Below the pieces are notes generated by a model that saw only the letters and a program-made list of their open reading frames with translations, was not told the origin of the DNA and did no database searches. 64,000 bases of DNA, from NCBI GenBank assembly GCA_015179045.1, contig WHUZ01000035.1, positions 62,001 through 126,000 on the forward strand, given 5' to 3'. The translations under genes and the position numbers were made by a program. Of the stretch, positions 13,358-26,191 are shown one piece after another (position 1 is the stretch's first letter; the number at the start of each line of letters is the position of its first letter). The DNA is from Kalaharituber pfeilii. Its lineage: Eukaryota; Ascomycota; Pezizomycetes; Pezizales; Pezizaceae.

Positions 13358-14133
13358 CAGTCTACCCTTGCTATACCGGATCCCTAAAATCTGGTCCGGT
13401 ATAGCAAGGTTCCGGTATAGAATAAAATGCTTGGCAGATAGGGGGGGTGATGAAATTTTGTGAATTCAAATAATTACTGAAATAGGAGATGAACAAAGTA
13501 AATATCAACTTGTTTCACACCCAGCCAAAGACATCAATATGCATCAGTCATGAAATCTAGAAAAATGTCGGGCCTTGAGTGTGCTTGAGAAGCATCAAAT
13601 ATGTAAACATTGACTAGAACCAAAATATGCTAAACTTGAAGAAAAGTTAAATGAATTTGGTAAACATCTTTGAGATGAATCGGTAAGCTGTACTTTAACT
13701 TAACATTGATATCCTAGGTATCCAATTTTTTATTTTAAGCTGACCAGTAGCTGTTTCTACTTAGTCAGGTATTTTGAAATAAAGTGGCAAGTGGTTTGCA
13801 ATTAATCTCGGAACATGGAACAAGAAGCAACCAAGTGCCCAGTTTCCATTACTCGAACGTAGCAAGTGATGGTAGCAGTAGTAGCAACGGCATTAGCAGA
13901 AGCAGTGACAGCAGTGGTGGCAGCCAAGTGTGAAATGGAGTAGTCTAAGATGTATTAGTATTAGTGCGTCCGGTATAGCAAATATTATTTGTATGGAGAC
14001 AGGGGGGTACTTGTCTGGAGGTTTCTGTCCGGTCCGGAATTGTTAGGGCATCCGGTATGCATATAGCAAGGGCGATTTGTATGGGGAACGGATGTTGCAG
14101 CCAAAGGCCATCCGGTATAGCAAGGGTAGACTG
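13358..14133. mobile_element. Pogo-like (Tc1/mariner superfamily) MITE
   Basis: A 776-bp element bounded by a perfect 24-bp terminal inverted repeat starting CAGTCTACCCTTGCTATACC (13358-13381 and its reverse complement at 14110-14133). TA dinucleotides flank both ends (13356-13357 and 14134-14135), as expected for the TA target-site duplication of Tc1/mariner/pogo elements. The interior has no transposase-sized frame, so it is non-autonomous. The left end also folds on itself: a perfect 15-bp inverted repeat at 13366-13380 and 13395-13409. Further copies of the ccggtatagcaa core occur at about 13410, 13969 and 14050. The interior is AT-rich at left and GC-richer at right. Confidence 0.85.
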
Positions 14134-14969
14134 TAGTTGGCTCAAGGGCGCCGCACTAGACAGAGATGTCTTCCGCCTTGGCGCCGGGATGGAAACAAGT
14201 AAATTTCCTATCAGACAGTTGCTCGGCCGGACAAGTGCGGTCAGGGTACTGGTGGGGCTCAAGGCAACACGGCTGAGTCTGTGTATGAGGCCTTACAAAC
14301 GGCCATACCATCCAAGATTATGGTACGATATACCGTACTCTAACCCAGCAGATAGAACTTGAGACCGTCTCTATTGGCGACTCGACAATGTCTCGGAAGC
14401 TTTCAATCTCACCGGCGCTTTTCGATGTCTGCGAACATCTTATACCTTAGGTCCTGTTTGGTTGACCACGTATAGCCGAGATTTTAAGCGGCAACCAAAC
14501 GATTTCTACGTTCGTTTCACACGAAACTAAACTGTGAGTTTCTGCCCCGCAAAAATCAACAGAGGTGAGTATAGCCATGTATCATTTCGCAGCCAGAGCA
14601 AACTGCATCACAATATTGCATTGCATTGTACCACTATTATGGCAGAACTCAACCCTTATGATATCCTCACTCTGGACCTATTATTGGCAATTGGTATAGA
14701 AATAACAGAGTACATGCTGTTATTTTATAACAAAACTCCTACGTGGACATCAGCATTGCAAGGAAATGTGTACTTACAGGAGGTCTATTTTCAGCAAACC
14801 CGCGGTGTCCTTTAAAAGGTCCACTTTGTTCGTAGTTCTGACATTTTGGGTTTGCTGATTGAGCGCTAGAGTAGAAGGCACAGACAGTGATAGTGATAGC
14901 AGTAGTAGCTTGAGACTCGGAATGCAATAGTTGCAATTGACAAGTTTGACATTGGTGGCTGCAGAATTC
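14134..14969. other. Intergenic with short inverted repeat
   Basis: Holds a 9-bp inverted pair (gtttggttg near 14456 and caaccaaac near 14487) of the kind seen at hAT-type termini, but without matching partner ends or an 8-bp duplication. No coding evidence. Confidence 0.4.
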
Positions 14970-14996
14970 AATTTTTTTTATTTTTTATTTTTATTT

Positions 14997-15091
<95 letters not shown>

Positions 15092-15094
15092 TTT
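14970..15094. repeat. (ATTT)n microsatellite
   Basis: About 95 bp of near-perfect tetranucleotide repeat (15000-15094), preceded by a T-rich lead-in. It produces an artefactual frame of repeating FIYL residues. Confidence 0.95.
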
Positions 15095-18000
15095 GCACAA
15101 TGAGAATGTAGCAAATGAATTTGCAGATTTTTTTGCACTGCATATCTGTAGGTACGAAGTCAAATTGTAGCAAACAAACACTTCCCCAGTTCCGATTGCA
15201 CCTCTTACGTTCATACTGATGCGAGGTCTGATACGACCTGCTGCAACCAAACAGTGCTCTGCCAAAGCTTCTCAATCACGTGTTCCCATAATATTGCGCG
15301 CCCATCCAATGTTCAAAAGTTCGGTGAAGGACCTTGGCATGAGACTAATTAAACGGCTATAGTCGGGGTTTCTCAGAAACTAGCATACTGCCTGCACTGT
15401 GGCAGTGGTGCGCTGGGCGTTGTGTGGTTGATCGACAATTCTATAGATAGAGGCTTGCAATGCACTCTATCATTGCTTTCATAGCTTATCGCTTGGCATC
15501 TGGGTAGCCACTGGAAGATCAAGCTTGACGATCAAACGTTCCCATTCGGAATTACGGGGGTTTTTAATTATCAACAATCCCAAACAAAGCCATTTGCAGG
15601 CTGACAACTCAATTCACATGGAATCGCAGAGGCGCTCACGGACATTCTCCAGTGTCATCTGTCAATGAATAAAGAAATACATTCATATCTCTGACCATGC
15701 TTTGTAGAGAACCCCTCTGCATGTACTAGTATATCTATGTTTGATTAGCCAATGAACCACTATTCAACAGTAGTTTCAAATACTGCAACTCATACTACCA
15801 GCTACAGCTTATGGCATCTTTTTAAAGAGTAGTAGAAGTATATCTCACTGCACTCCACCGGTGTACAGATCAAGATTTCATACTACACCGTTGGAGAGGA
15901 CTAACTGGTCCTTTCGAGACTGTACTTCCCTTGAAACTGGATGGTACTTTTTTTGTGGGCTTACTCCCTGAGTTTGTTTGAGAGAAACAAGCTTGACATT
16001 TTGAACAGGTAATACTATCTCGCAATGCTTACCAAATTTTAAAATTGATAAAACCAAAATACATTGATTCTGGTCCAGGCGGCATGTCTTCAACTTGAGT
16101 ACGTAGCTAGAAAATGGCAATAAGAAGACGCCTAACCTGAATCACAAATGAGATAGGATAGGCTGGACTGCCGTAGCCATTTGCTTTGTCTTAAAATTAG
16201 ACCTTCTTGTTCCCGTTTGCTTTCCCATTCATGGTGGGGAGTTGCACAGGCTATGTTCAACCAGACTAGGCCATGTTCATAGAGTAAATTCCTCCCTTTG
16301 GGTTAGAGCATGTGGTTAGCACTAGCTCTGGCAACTCTACTAGCGTTGCGCGAGCATTGGCACACAGTAGAGTACGAGTACAACGTGTATCTTTGCGACT
16401 AACCACAATGCTCCTAAGTAGTCTCGAGTGCAACCAAACCGCAAGAGCTCCTTGCAACAGCTTCCTTATCTATGCGCTAACATGTGCAGCGAATCAGCAG
16501 CCGGAAAAATTGCTGTCATCTATCTTACATCCTTAAGCTTGCGGTCCGAAGCCAGGCAAGATCCAGTTTAGTGTCCGGGTGTCCTTCGCATGTTGGCATG
16601 AGTTTGTTGCTGTCCCTATCAACGTACCTAACAAATTCGAAATTACATTTCAATAATACTCTTACACTATCCCAGACACTCAAAGCAGCCAAGTTTGAGC
16701 GTCACTATCATGAGACTGGAGCATAGAGAATAGACACGAGCTAGCATGCCAGAACTGTAATCTACATGGAGTATCATCGTAAGACGAATGCTGCAATGAG
16801 GATTGACCTTCACTTGGGCACTGTGACTTGAGGGACTTGGTACCGTATCTAATTACATTGGCGCTGTACACCAATCATTGCATGCCAGTATCAAACGAGG
16901 GTAAGGATGTCTATCACTGCAGCTCATGATGTACATGATAGAGTTGGGAGGTGTATGATATTTGTGCAAGTTGCAAGTTCAATCATGTTTGGATGTGCAG
17001 CACATACCACATGCTTGACCATACTGCAAACGATCAATCCTAAAATGCACTGGATTGGTCGAACGTGGAGGTGGATGACACTTACGAGACTAGATGATAC
17101 CACAGCACAATGCGGGTGAAGAAGTACTTCAAGTTTGTATTGCACAACTGCGCACCATTATGTACCCCAGCAACAGCTTGAGCATAGCACCCTAACCTAT
17201 GCCTGCGGACATACACATCTTGCGTCCAACAAGTACTCTGCATGCCTGAATGTTGTAATGGAATAGATAAATTCTGGTTTTTCGAGAGCTGCTGCAGAGA
17301 AGAGGAGGTACCCTATTCATTTGAAGGTGCGCCTAGACTCATTATTCCCAAGGCTCTCCTCAATCCGGGGCTACGGGATACTGGGGCTGGAACACTGGCA
17401 CAAATAGACTGGCTATAAGGGAGGGGGGTAGGATAAAGCTTGGAGCCAAGGTAGGTAAACCTCGAGGAGGAGCATCCCCTCTGGCGGCACTGTTTCTAGT
17501 ATCGAGATGCTGGCTCGCATCCCACGCCCAGTGTGGTACAGGATGTTTCTTGTGAGACATCTACGAGGTCGCAGCCGCAAGGAAGCAACGAGTGCATTCA
17601 GCCAGAAGAGGGTTCATCTCTCGCTCTATCTCGGGCTGGTCAATGGAATTGGTCCCGAGGAGAGGACCATCGACCGCCCTGTTTCTCGCAGCTGGCCTCG
17701 TCGCAGGGCAGAGTGAGCGCAGCAGCGGAGCGTGGAGGGCCGCCTACGTGTGGCAAGCAGGCCAGGCTCTGGATTGCCGTCGTCTATCTGCAGTGGGGCG
17801 GATGCCGTCCCGCTGCCCCCATCGCCCTCCCCGTCCCCCAGGCAGGCCCCTTGTACTGCTGCTGCAATTGCGCTCAAGTTCGCCAGGAGGCGCTGCTCCT
17901 CCATCGACACCCCCATCCTCCGGCCTGTGCAGCCTTCTGCGCTAGGTAGGACTGGCACCTAAGACGCTGGTCGCAGACCCGTCTTCTCTTCGTTACGTTG

Positions 18001-18735
18001 GGGCATTTCAAATTAAATATGCTACCCTCCGCATCCATACAGACCCTCGCCGCAACGTTCGCAACCCCCAACCTAGGTCATTCCGATTACATCTTGTCCG
18101 CTCCACTTGACCGAAAAGAGGCCTCCCACGCCTGCGATCCGCACGCCGATATAGACTGTATTCCTCGATATCCCCCATCTGCACGTTCTGCCTGGCCTTA
18201 CTTAAATCTATCGGCCTAACTTATTTACCCTGTTCTGAGACCCAGGAATTCAAAGACCGTCACAGTGGTTGACACACGACCTGGTTCCAAATTCGACCCC
18301 CCCAACCAAAGGTTAATCCGGGCGGAGCACCCCCGACAGGAACCCCCAACTCTCGACTTCCCCCCCCCTCCTCTCCCCCAAAATCCACACACGCTCCAAT
18401 CTTACAGGACCGGCTTGTACGATCAATAGAGCTTATCTAGAGGATAAAAAGCACGTTCTATTCTCGAATCTGTTGGGTGGTCGTGTTCTGGAGACTCATA
18501 CTCTCGCAAGCTTGATAAAGGAACAAAACGCTTATCAGTCCAAGCTGGAATCAAGTTGTCTGCAAATCGGTGGCGAACGAACATTCGACGTCGTTGCAGA
18601 AGGTTCGCCACCGCTATTGATAACGCGTTGCTCTTACAACATACTCCTGCCAGCAAGCGGCCTCTTGGACTAAATAATATCCACATCTCTCATCATCCCA
18701 TAGATTGTTTTCCACTTCGTTATTACAGGAACAAT
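15095..18735. other. Intergenic, with GC-rich island at about 17.5-18.2 kb
   Basis: 15095-17450 is non-coding as far as I can see. From about 17480 to 18190 the composition turns GC-rich and several frames stay open on both strands (for example 17533-17949 plus, 17626-17958 minus), which is what high GC alone produces. None shows a domain or plausible splice partners. The segment just upstream of the FYVE gene (18480-18730) probably contains its 5' UTR. A possible 3' splice site (ttattacag) ends at 18728, just before the start codon. Confidence 0.45.
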
Positions 18736-19887
18736 ATGCCAGTGTATATGACACCACAAATGCAAACGGGCCCGCGCGGCAATGCTACCCAGTCACGGTA
18801 TACGTCTCCGACACAGACCGGCACGGCTACAACAACCATATATCCTCGCTCGTCAATCCAGCTCTATGGATCAAATTCAACCAATACGTCGCCCACATCA
18901 ACATATCAGCCTTCTCAGCCTACTAAACAATCCCCCTCAGGCAGTTCCACAAACGCTCTTAACCCATTTCTGGCGCACTATGCCCCACCGAAACAACTTC
19001 ACCCTCCAAAATCGCCTCTGTACCGGCCTGCAGTGCTGCGGACGACAGAGAGGTCAAGTCGCCCATCAACTGCCTATGGAGGCGCCGCTATAAATGGGCA
19101 CCAGTCCACCTCGTCAGTAAGCTCCCTGCACAGTGAAGGGAAGGAGGGCGGATCTGGTCTAGCGATATTTGGCTCAACCACGGATATGTTCAGTAACGTG
19201 TTTGGCACTACGAATTTGGGCGCAGCACCTGAGTGGGAAGAGGTTGTCTCGAAACCCATTACAGGTCCTCCACACCGGCGCCACTGGAAGGTATATCATT
19301 GCTGTTGCATCGTCTAAATTCTGCGGTATCGGGTTCTTGATTGCTGACGCGCTTGACCTGCTTGGGAGCGAATTGTAGGATGATGCTCAATCCCCCACTT
19401 GTGATTTTCCAATATGTGCTAAAAACTTCACTTTATTCGAACGAAGGCATCATTGCCGCAAGTAAGTCTATCTGCCTTATATACCTATTGGTCTTTAGTA
19501 TGAAGCCGGGGATTTTGCGCCCTTGCGTGTCATCCTCGTTTCTTTTTCCCTTGCTTACCAGGATGCTAACTTGACCACTGCAGATGTGGTCAAATTTTCT
19601 GCGCTGCACACGCTTCAAATTATATCCCGCTAGATCAGGATTGCGAATTTCACCCGAAAGGTTCGCTATCACGGACCTGTGACAGCTGCTTTGACAAGCA
19701 TAAACGACTTACTGATCAGAGGCGGGCTTCGAGTGCTTCAATGAACAGGACAAACTCTGGAGGAAGTTCAGTGCCAAGCAGTCCGATTGTGAATAAAAGC
19801 AATAAGGGAGCGGACGCGTTTGGTGCAAAGACGTCTGGGAGTTATGTCGGGAGTGTGCCAAGGGATTGGTCCTGGAGCACATTTTAA
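18736..19887 (+). CDS. FYVE zinc-finger protein (Pib2-like candidate)
   Basis: Three exons (18736-19290, 19379-19461, 19584-19887) give 313 residues. Residues 1-185 are Ser/Thr/Pro-rich and probably disordered. A FYVE finger follows at about 193-248: CDFPIC, then the diagnostic RRHHCRKCG phosphoinositide-binding motif (207-215) split by the second intron, then FCAAH...IPLDQD and CDSC. FYVE domains bind PI3P on endosomal or vacuolar membranes. The protein ends in DWSWSTF, an aromatic C-terminal tail; yeast Pib2, a vacuolar TORC1 activator, also has a FYVE domain near a conserved C-terminal tail, so a Pib2-like role is possible but inferred. Splice sites are GTATAT...TGTAG and GTAAGT...CTGCAG with a CTAAC branch site. 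The start is the first ATG in frame after a likely 5' UTR acceptor. Confidence 0.88.
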
Positions 19888-21925
19888 ACCACGGTCCTGC
19901 TGGAGAGCTGGAGAAGTGCCACACATTACATATAGCTCACGACAGCCTGTTTCTGTGTAGTTGGAGTTATGCTCCTTCATCGTTCTCTCCTTTGTTTTGG
20001 GATTTTGCTTTCTTTTACCCCTGGGTCGGTGTAATCGGTACTTTAACTAGCATTTTATGTTGAACCTTTTTCATGTGGGGGACTGTTGGTTTCCAACCGA
20101 TTTAATAGAGTTGGAGGGGAATCCCGGGCGTGGTGCGAGTTTCTGTGGCGTTTCCTTTAACATGCGATGCCTTTGCAGCACCCATTGTCAAAGTGCTTTA
20201 TACTTCAACATTCTACGACGCATCAGGCATAGAGCTGCGGTAAACAGCTCCTATAGATTTCCCTTTTATTTTTATTTCGTTATGTTTCTTACGGGCCTGT
20301 TTTTGGTATTACATTTCTGGTTGCAGTTCTGTTGGGCTTCGATAATTGGACTTGGGCTTTCTTGTGGAGCGGATTTCGTTTTGGATTTTCACAAACTGTT
20401 GAACGGTTGGCAGTGAGGACATGCGGGAGACTTGTTCACGGGGGCTCTGCTGGCCTGCATGACTGGGTGGATTGGGGTGAGCGCCGTTAGGTTAGCCATA
20501 GCGCCTTGCGCGCTGGTGTTGGTTCGTGTAGCTGCCCATGCTGCCTTTGTTCATTTTGCGCATGTCCTTTCTTGTCCATATATGATATATGGTTTAATTG
20601 ACGGTTTACATGGTTCTAGAAGACATCCAGGCCCGCCCGCCAGATCCATGCGGTACCGTAGCGTTCCGTGCGGGGACTGTCGAGCACCAGCCTCGGACCG
20701 TTCGGCACGTAACCTGCGCGCGGCATCCTTACTTCCTGTGCAATGCCAATGCTTTCTCCGTGTGCCCCTGCGTGATAGGAGTCTCGCCCTGCCCGGCGCC
20801 GTGGCTGGCGAGAACCTAACCTTGCTTCTTTTGCTTCGGAAACCGGCGCCTATGAGGCAAGGACACACACCCGATCTTCCTCGCAGGCGCACAACGTGCG
20901 CGCAGCATCCTAGCACGGGCGGGTTGCTCGCTGTCAAGACCTGGTAAATGTAAGCATCAGCAAGGTGGCACAACACTCCTTGCTTGCCCTTTGCCTCTTG
21001 CCGTCTTACATATTTACTTTGTCGGCTTGTTTGCTCCCATACCGCAAGGTGCAGCTAGTGATGGCCCAGACTGACCATGATGCTCGGCAGGGCAACGACC
21101 ACCCGTCGTCGTTGATTCTATGCCCGCAAGGTGGCATACTGTACTCACAGCGGGCGCTGACCCCCCCCCCTGTACCTAGAACTGACGCCAAGCACATGGC
21201 CGGGAGACCCGCTTGTCTAAATCTGAGCCGGTGTTACAAACGACGAGACAAACATACTGAATCAAACTCTTTTCTCTGCTGCTGATATATTCAGGAGCAC
21301 ATTCAAACATCCTATCATGGAGTACGCTGCTGTCGTCCCCTCTTGTGTAGAGGACGGTGATATAGAGGCAGCAAATCTAAACCCAAGGAAAAGGCATTGT
21401 CATTCAAATTGACGATCTGGCAGAAGTGGTATTAAGGCCAGAAGAGCCGAACTGTATCCCTAGAGGGACTTCTGGTGAGCAACACGATGCATCCAACCAA
21501 TATTTCGTGGTTGGAAGCAGCCTGGTGTGAGCCCTGAAAGAGATGGTATAAAACTAAGGTAACTGCCTTCTGCAAGTAGCCCTCCATCTGACAACTCGCG
21601 TCGGCGGAGCTAAGTTAACCAGTATTCATTTAAAGAGCTTCAAGTGCAATCGTCAGTGATTCCCCAAAAGGCTTCCAACTTCAATATACAATTACTCCCT
21701 GCCATCCTTCAATTCGACCACAAACTTCTGCTCTATTAGCTACACAGTTTCGGCTTGTCCCCGGGAGCTCCAAAAATCATCAAGAACACCACTTATTTGC
21801 ATCCTTACACAGACCCGCGCTCCTGCGTATACCGCTACGTGTCTACATCCTTAGGTTCCTTTGTTAGTGTATCTGTAATATTTGCATACTCTACACCGCT
21901 TTTACATACCAGAAACTCCAGACCC
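19888..21925. other. Intergenic, with GC-rich island at about 20.4-21.2 kb
   Basis: 19888-20420 is probably the FYVE 3' flank. 20430-20980 is GC-rich with overlapping open frames on both strands and no recognisable domain. An in-frame extension of the next gene runs upstream to 21755 but lacks an ATG before 21926. Confidence 0.45.
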
Positions 21926-24170
21926 ATGAGCGTCATGGACGAGGACAATACATTAACTAAAGTATATCACAAGAGACACTCAATTGACAGCTCCTTCTCA
22001 TGTCTTGGACTGTCGGGAGAGGAGAAAAAGAGGAAGGCACTAGGATTCAAATCTCATACGGGAATGTCAAACACTAGATCGGACTATCCAGATGGTGATA
22101 TAAGAAAGGAAAACCCAACTGTGGAAGGACGAACACAAGGGAGGAAGTGGGGCTATATCTTGAGTCAAAGCAGCGATAGCAGCTTAGGCGAGCGGAGGTG
22201 CCCACAGGGAGACGAGCCTTCGGAATCTCTAGAGGCACAGGCTATTGACATGTTTGTGCCCTTGAGGAAGATGAATCCCAGCGTTCCAACAAAGATTTGT
22301 GACAATCTCTCTGTTACTGGAAGCATTACAGGTGATAGGATGGATCAAGATGAAGGCCTGAATTCCTCGGAAGTGAAACAGCCTGATAATCCTCCTGTGG
22401 GAGAAAAGCATCTACGGGGGCGGTCTGGTGTCACATTCTGGGCAATGGGAGATAGGGAGCAAACTAAACTAGATGATGAGGCACTTAAAAGTGTACACGG
22501 GTCTTCACTACAGCCACCTACGTACATAAAAAGCCGTTGGTCACTTGGTCACAAAATAGCAACAACCTTACGGTATATTGGTCAGTTTAAAGCTGCCAGA
22601 TCCCCAGGAGCAAAATCACTATCTGAAGCTACCACAAGCTCTTCCTCAGACACTGCCTCGTCAGTAACGATAGCCTTGAAACCACAAAATCGTGTCATCA
22701 ATAGATCAGGAGCCAAATTATGGAAGAGAACCGGTAGAGGGAATGCGAGGATGCCAAATAGTTCTGTAAGATCATTTCAGCCCTCAAGTGAATCGGATAC
22801 AAGCGTTGGATACCCATTACAGCAATTCTACGATGCACACAGAGATAAAAAGTCGAAACAAAGTAGCAGCCTTGTTAGTTCACTCCTCGGAGTAATAAGC
22901 CCTTGCAAAGCCGGTCGTCGGAGTGAATTTGCAGTTGCACAAAAAGTGGGTAGAGGTGCGACAGAGCTCACCGGTGTTAAAGGGAGGGAAAACGGGTCCA
23001 GTCGGGAATCAGAGAAGTTTATAGAGGCAGGGAAACATGTGATCCCTAGGATCGGTGACGGGGAATTAGTACTTCAGAGTGAGGTGCCCAGCATTACATA
23101 GTTTCTTCATGTTACTGACCTCCCAAATTTAGGAGATTTTCCAGCCGTATGTAAAACGCTGAGGAGGACAAAGAAATCGTACCAGTCACTCCATCTTCAG
23201 GAACAGGGACACCCAATCCTGCCATCTAGAGCGAACATCAGTTGGACCAATGTGTTACAGTATGATTGCTTAAACATGCTCCTCCTTCACTTGAGGTCTG
23301 TGGACTAATCCAGTTCACATTAGAGAATTTGCTGGCGATTTAGGTAATGTGAAAGAATCTGGAGTTAGGCCGATCAGCGATTGTCATAGAGGCAGAGCCG
23401 ATTCATTGCTTCTTTCTATGAAGCCCATTAGACAGTCACATACATTGGGTAGAAGCAAGTTGTCCAAGTCAAGTGCGTGCTTGACAACGACAGAAATGGA
23501 AGAATGTGAAGAGGAGGATGGGGGACTGCGAATTGGAAATAGCACTGATGTTACTAAAAGCGATGATGGAGCTGAACTAGAAACGAGTGATAGTGAGACT
23601 GAAGAAGAAGATAACAAGAAGGGGGACGAAGATGAGGATGAACAGGACATTGACAGTGAGAATAACGGCGATGATGGTAGTAGTGCTGACGATGATGAGG
23701 ACAGCAAGTTAAGGGCACTATTGCATCAAGTTGGTAAGTGTTATATTGGTTATGGTGAAACAGGCAATGCTCCATCGGCGAAGTCGAGATTCAGGCAGGG
23801 CCGTCGGAAGTCATTCAGGATATCCGAGTCAAGTTGCCGTACAGTCGGCAATAATCAGAAGGGATTGAACAATTTGGGTCCGCATATTGGGAATAGCCAG
23901 ATCGACAATATAACAATTCAGGGCGGTAATCACTCCGATATCTTGGCAACAAAATCAACTTTTGTTGGCCATAACAATGGGCGGGGCTTTCTGTGCTCAA
24001 AAGAGCTAGCAAACGAAAATATTAGGCCTGGGATTATGCAGGATCAGACTTTGCAAAATTTGAACGATACTCAATATGCAGTGAATGATATTGCGGGGTA
24101 TAAAGGAGAGGGGAATTTCGGCGATCAGTGGAGGGTTAACCCCGGGATGATGAAGTTCCTTGTGCATTGA
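21926..24170 (+). CDS. Hypothetical protein with acidic domain
   Basis: I do not recognise this gene. Three exons (21926-23078, 23133-23259, 23324-24170) splice to 708 residues with phases 1 and 2 closing correctly. The introns are 54 nt (GTGAGG...TTTAG, CTGAC branch) and 64 nt (GTATGA...ATTAG, CTAAT branch). Residues 1-384 are Ser/Lys/Arg-rich; about 484-552 is an acidic block dense in Glu and Asp (for example EEEDNKKGDEDEDEQD), followed by a basic patch RFRQGRRKSFR. There is no membrane segment, signal peptide or coiled coil that I can name. The acidic and basic low-complexity pattern is common in nuclear or scaffold proteins, but no function should be assigned. The start is the first ATG (MSVMDED) of the open frame. 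Confidence 0.7.
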
Positions 24171-26191
24171 ATATGGTACTGATTTTTAAGTACCATAACT
24201 GCTCGAATCCTTCTTTTGTTGCCATTTTTGTTCTCTCAGGCATTTACACTTTGGTTTTCTTAACGTAGGTTGAGGCTGTTTCACTATTATCACCAATTTC
24301 ATGTTTTATTTCAGTGGCACTGCTGAAGATGCCTAAGTCAGGCGAGAATCAAATATAAGTTCAAGTGACGATCATATACATAGTACACCGTCAGCACGTA
24401 AGCGCAATTAAAGGGACAAGATTGATTATACAGGTAAGCAGACATGCAAAACAATGAATGAGAGGAAGTTGGCCTATGTCGAAAACACATGATTCGTTGG
24501 CCTCAGCCACAAGGCAACAATTGCAAAGAAACATGTGAGCGGGGGAGGGGGCATCTGTGCCCTAAGGGTAGGGGGTTTTGTTTATGTGGGGTAGTGTTAC
24601 TTTCTGATAAGCCCATGGGGTCTAGATTTCCTGGAGCAGAAGCAAGAGCATTAATTGAATAACGGAGATGCTCTAAGTATGTAAATAATCGCAGCTATGT
24701 ATAGTAGTCGCGATCGCATTCCTAGCACTGGTAGAGCGTGTACCCTGACGTTCACCGGGGAGCACTCGAGAGGAGCAAAGAATCGGTGGGGCGATGTTCC
24801 TGCGTTAGAGGCCAGCAAGGGGCCGAAGGCTGGGGTCAGCAATGCATGAGCGGCCACCAATGGCGCACTTGTGCGGGCTGCCAGCGGGCGGGCATAGGCG
24901 ACACGCGCAGGACATATGGCAGTGCTAGTAGTACTGCTGCGGATTCGCATCGGCCGGAGAGGCATACGATACCGCGCAAGAGTACTAATACCAGTACCGG
25001 CACCAGTACCAGTTTCGGGTACTGCTATTGCATGCGCATATATGCACCTCGAGGTGGGGTCGCCGTTCCCGTGCGCGGTCTAGGCTTGCTTGAGCGTGTC
25101 TTGCTTCCCGCCGCCCGCGGTCCCTGCCGTATCGTATCGAAGATGGACCCCCCCACCCCGCCCCCCGCCCAAGACATCTCGCGGTCGGCCCTCACGCAGG
25201 CCCTCGTGCTTCGGTCCTGCAGTCCTGCATACTGCATACTGCCACAAATCGCCCGTGATGCTTGTGGACGACGCGTTCTCCACATTTGGCACCCTCCGAT
25301 CCCTTTCTCCTGATCGTGACCATGGACCGCGGCCCCTTCTTTGTTCATGCGCATAAACGGTCATCTTATTATCTGCCAGCGCAGAGTCACTTTCGCGCTG
25401 TCCGACCCGATTGACGGAGTACTCGAGCTTGCTCGTGTAGGCATGCGTGGTGCACCCTGAGGAACATTCACGTTGTTCAATTTCAGCCCCACCCTCTCAG
25501 AACTTGTGCTCCCTTTCGTCAAACCTTGCCTGCCCTGGTGTGGAGGGGCTGAGCACACTGCGTCACCAAGCGTCGCTCAATCGACAAGCTTCAGGAAGGA
25601 TCTTGCATTTCAAATCTCAATTTATATCATTCGCCTGCCCTCTGCACCGTGCTTAGGACCTTGTGTCAGGATTTCTAAGCCATAAAACCAACTCCCGTGA
25701 AATTTCATTCTTTCGATTTTTCATCTTTTGTGAAGAGAGAAGAGTGACGTCTAAGAGAGTATAAAGGCTTGCGAGGGGGAAAATAAAAGAGAGAGGACGC
25801 GGAACAGAAAAATAGAAAAGGAAAGATAAAGAACTGAAGAGAGAGATCCCGATCCCGCTAAAACCAATTCGCCGACTGTATCGGCATACCCCAGCAGCCG
25901 CACTGTTATAATCGTTCGGACTTTCCCGACCCTAAAATCCGTCTTCGCTCCCTTCAATCGCGCAACTCCCTGACTCCGATCCTCGTTCCTTCAACGCGCT
26001 GCTCGCGCTCTTCACGCTTAGTCCGAAATTCGAAATCGCTCAGGGACTTGTCGGCGGCATCGCGCTGCGCAATTCGAAGATAAGGTCGCAAACCTACAAT
26101 TGCAGTGGATGTATGCAATTTTAAGACGGCACACGAATCCACAGCGCTACTGTTTTGCTGACAGGCTTTATCATAATCACTAGAGCCCAAT
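24171..26191. other. Intergenic, with GC-rich island at about 24.7-25.5 kb
   Basis: The stretch 24650-25560 is GC-rich, with open frames on both strands that show no domain. From 25680 to 25870 there is a purine-rich segment (GAGA-type) with tataaagg at about 25760, possibly the core promoter or 5' UTR of the downstream BTB gene. Confidence 0.45.

Noticed and set aside
16306..16345. A-box-like words (ggttagagcatgtgg) suggesting a tRNA or SINE head
   Set aside because: No B box at a suitable distance and no cloverleaf.
17533..17962. Overlapping open frames on both strands, up to 138 codons
   Set aside because: High GC removes stop codons in all frames; no domain, splice partners or consistent codon bias.
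20432..20976. 171-codon plus-strand and 141-codon minus-strand frames
   Set aside because: Mutually overlapping in a GC-rich island; neither resembles a protein family.
24651..25364. 191-codon plus-strand frame with opposing frames
   Set aside because: Same GC-island artefact; Arg/Cys/Pro-rich composition without motif.
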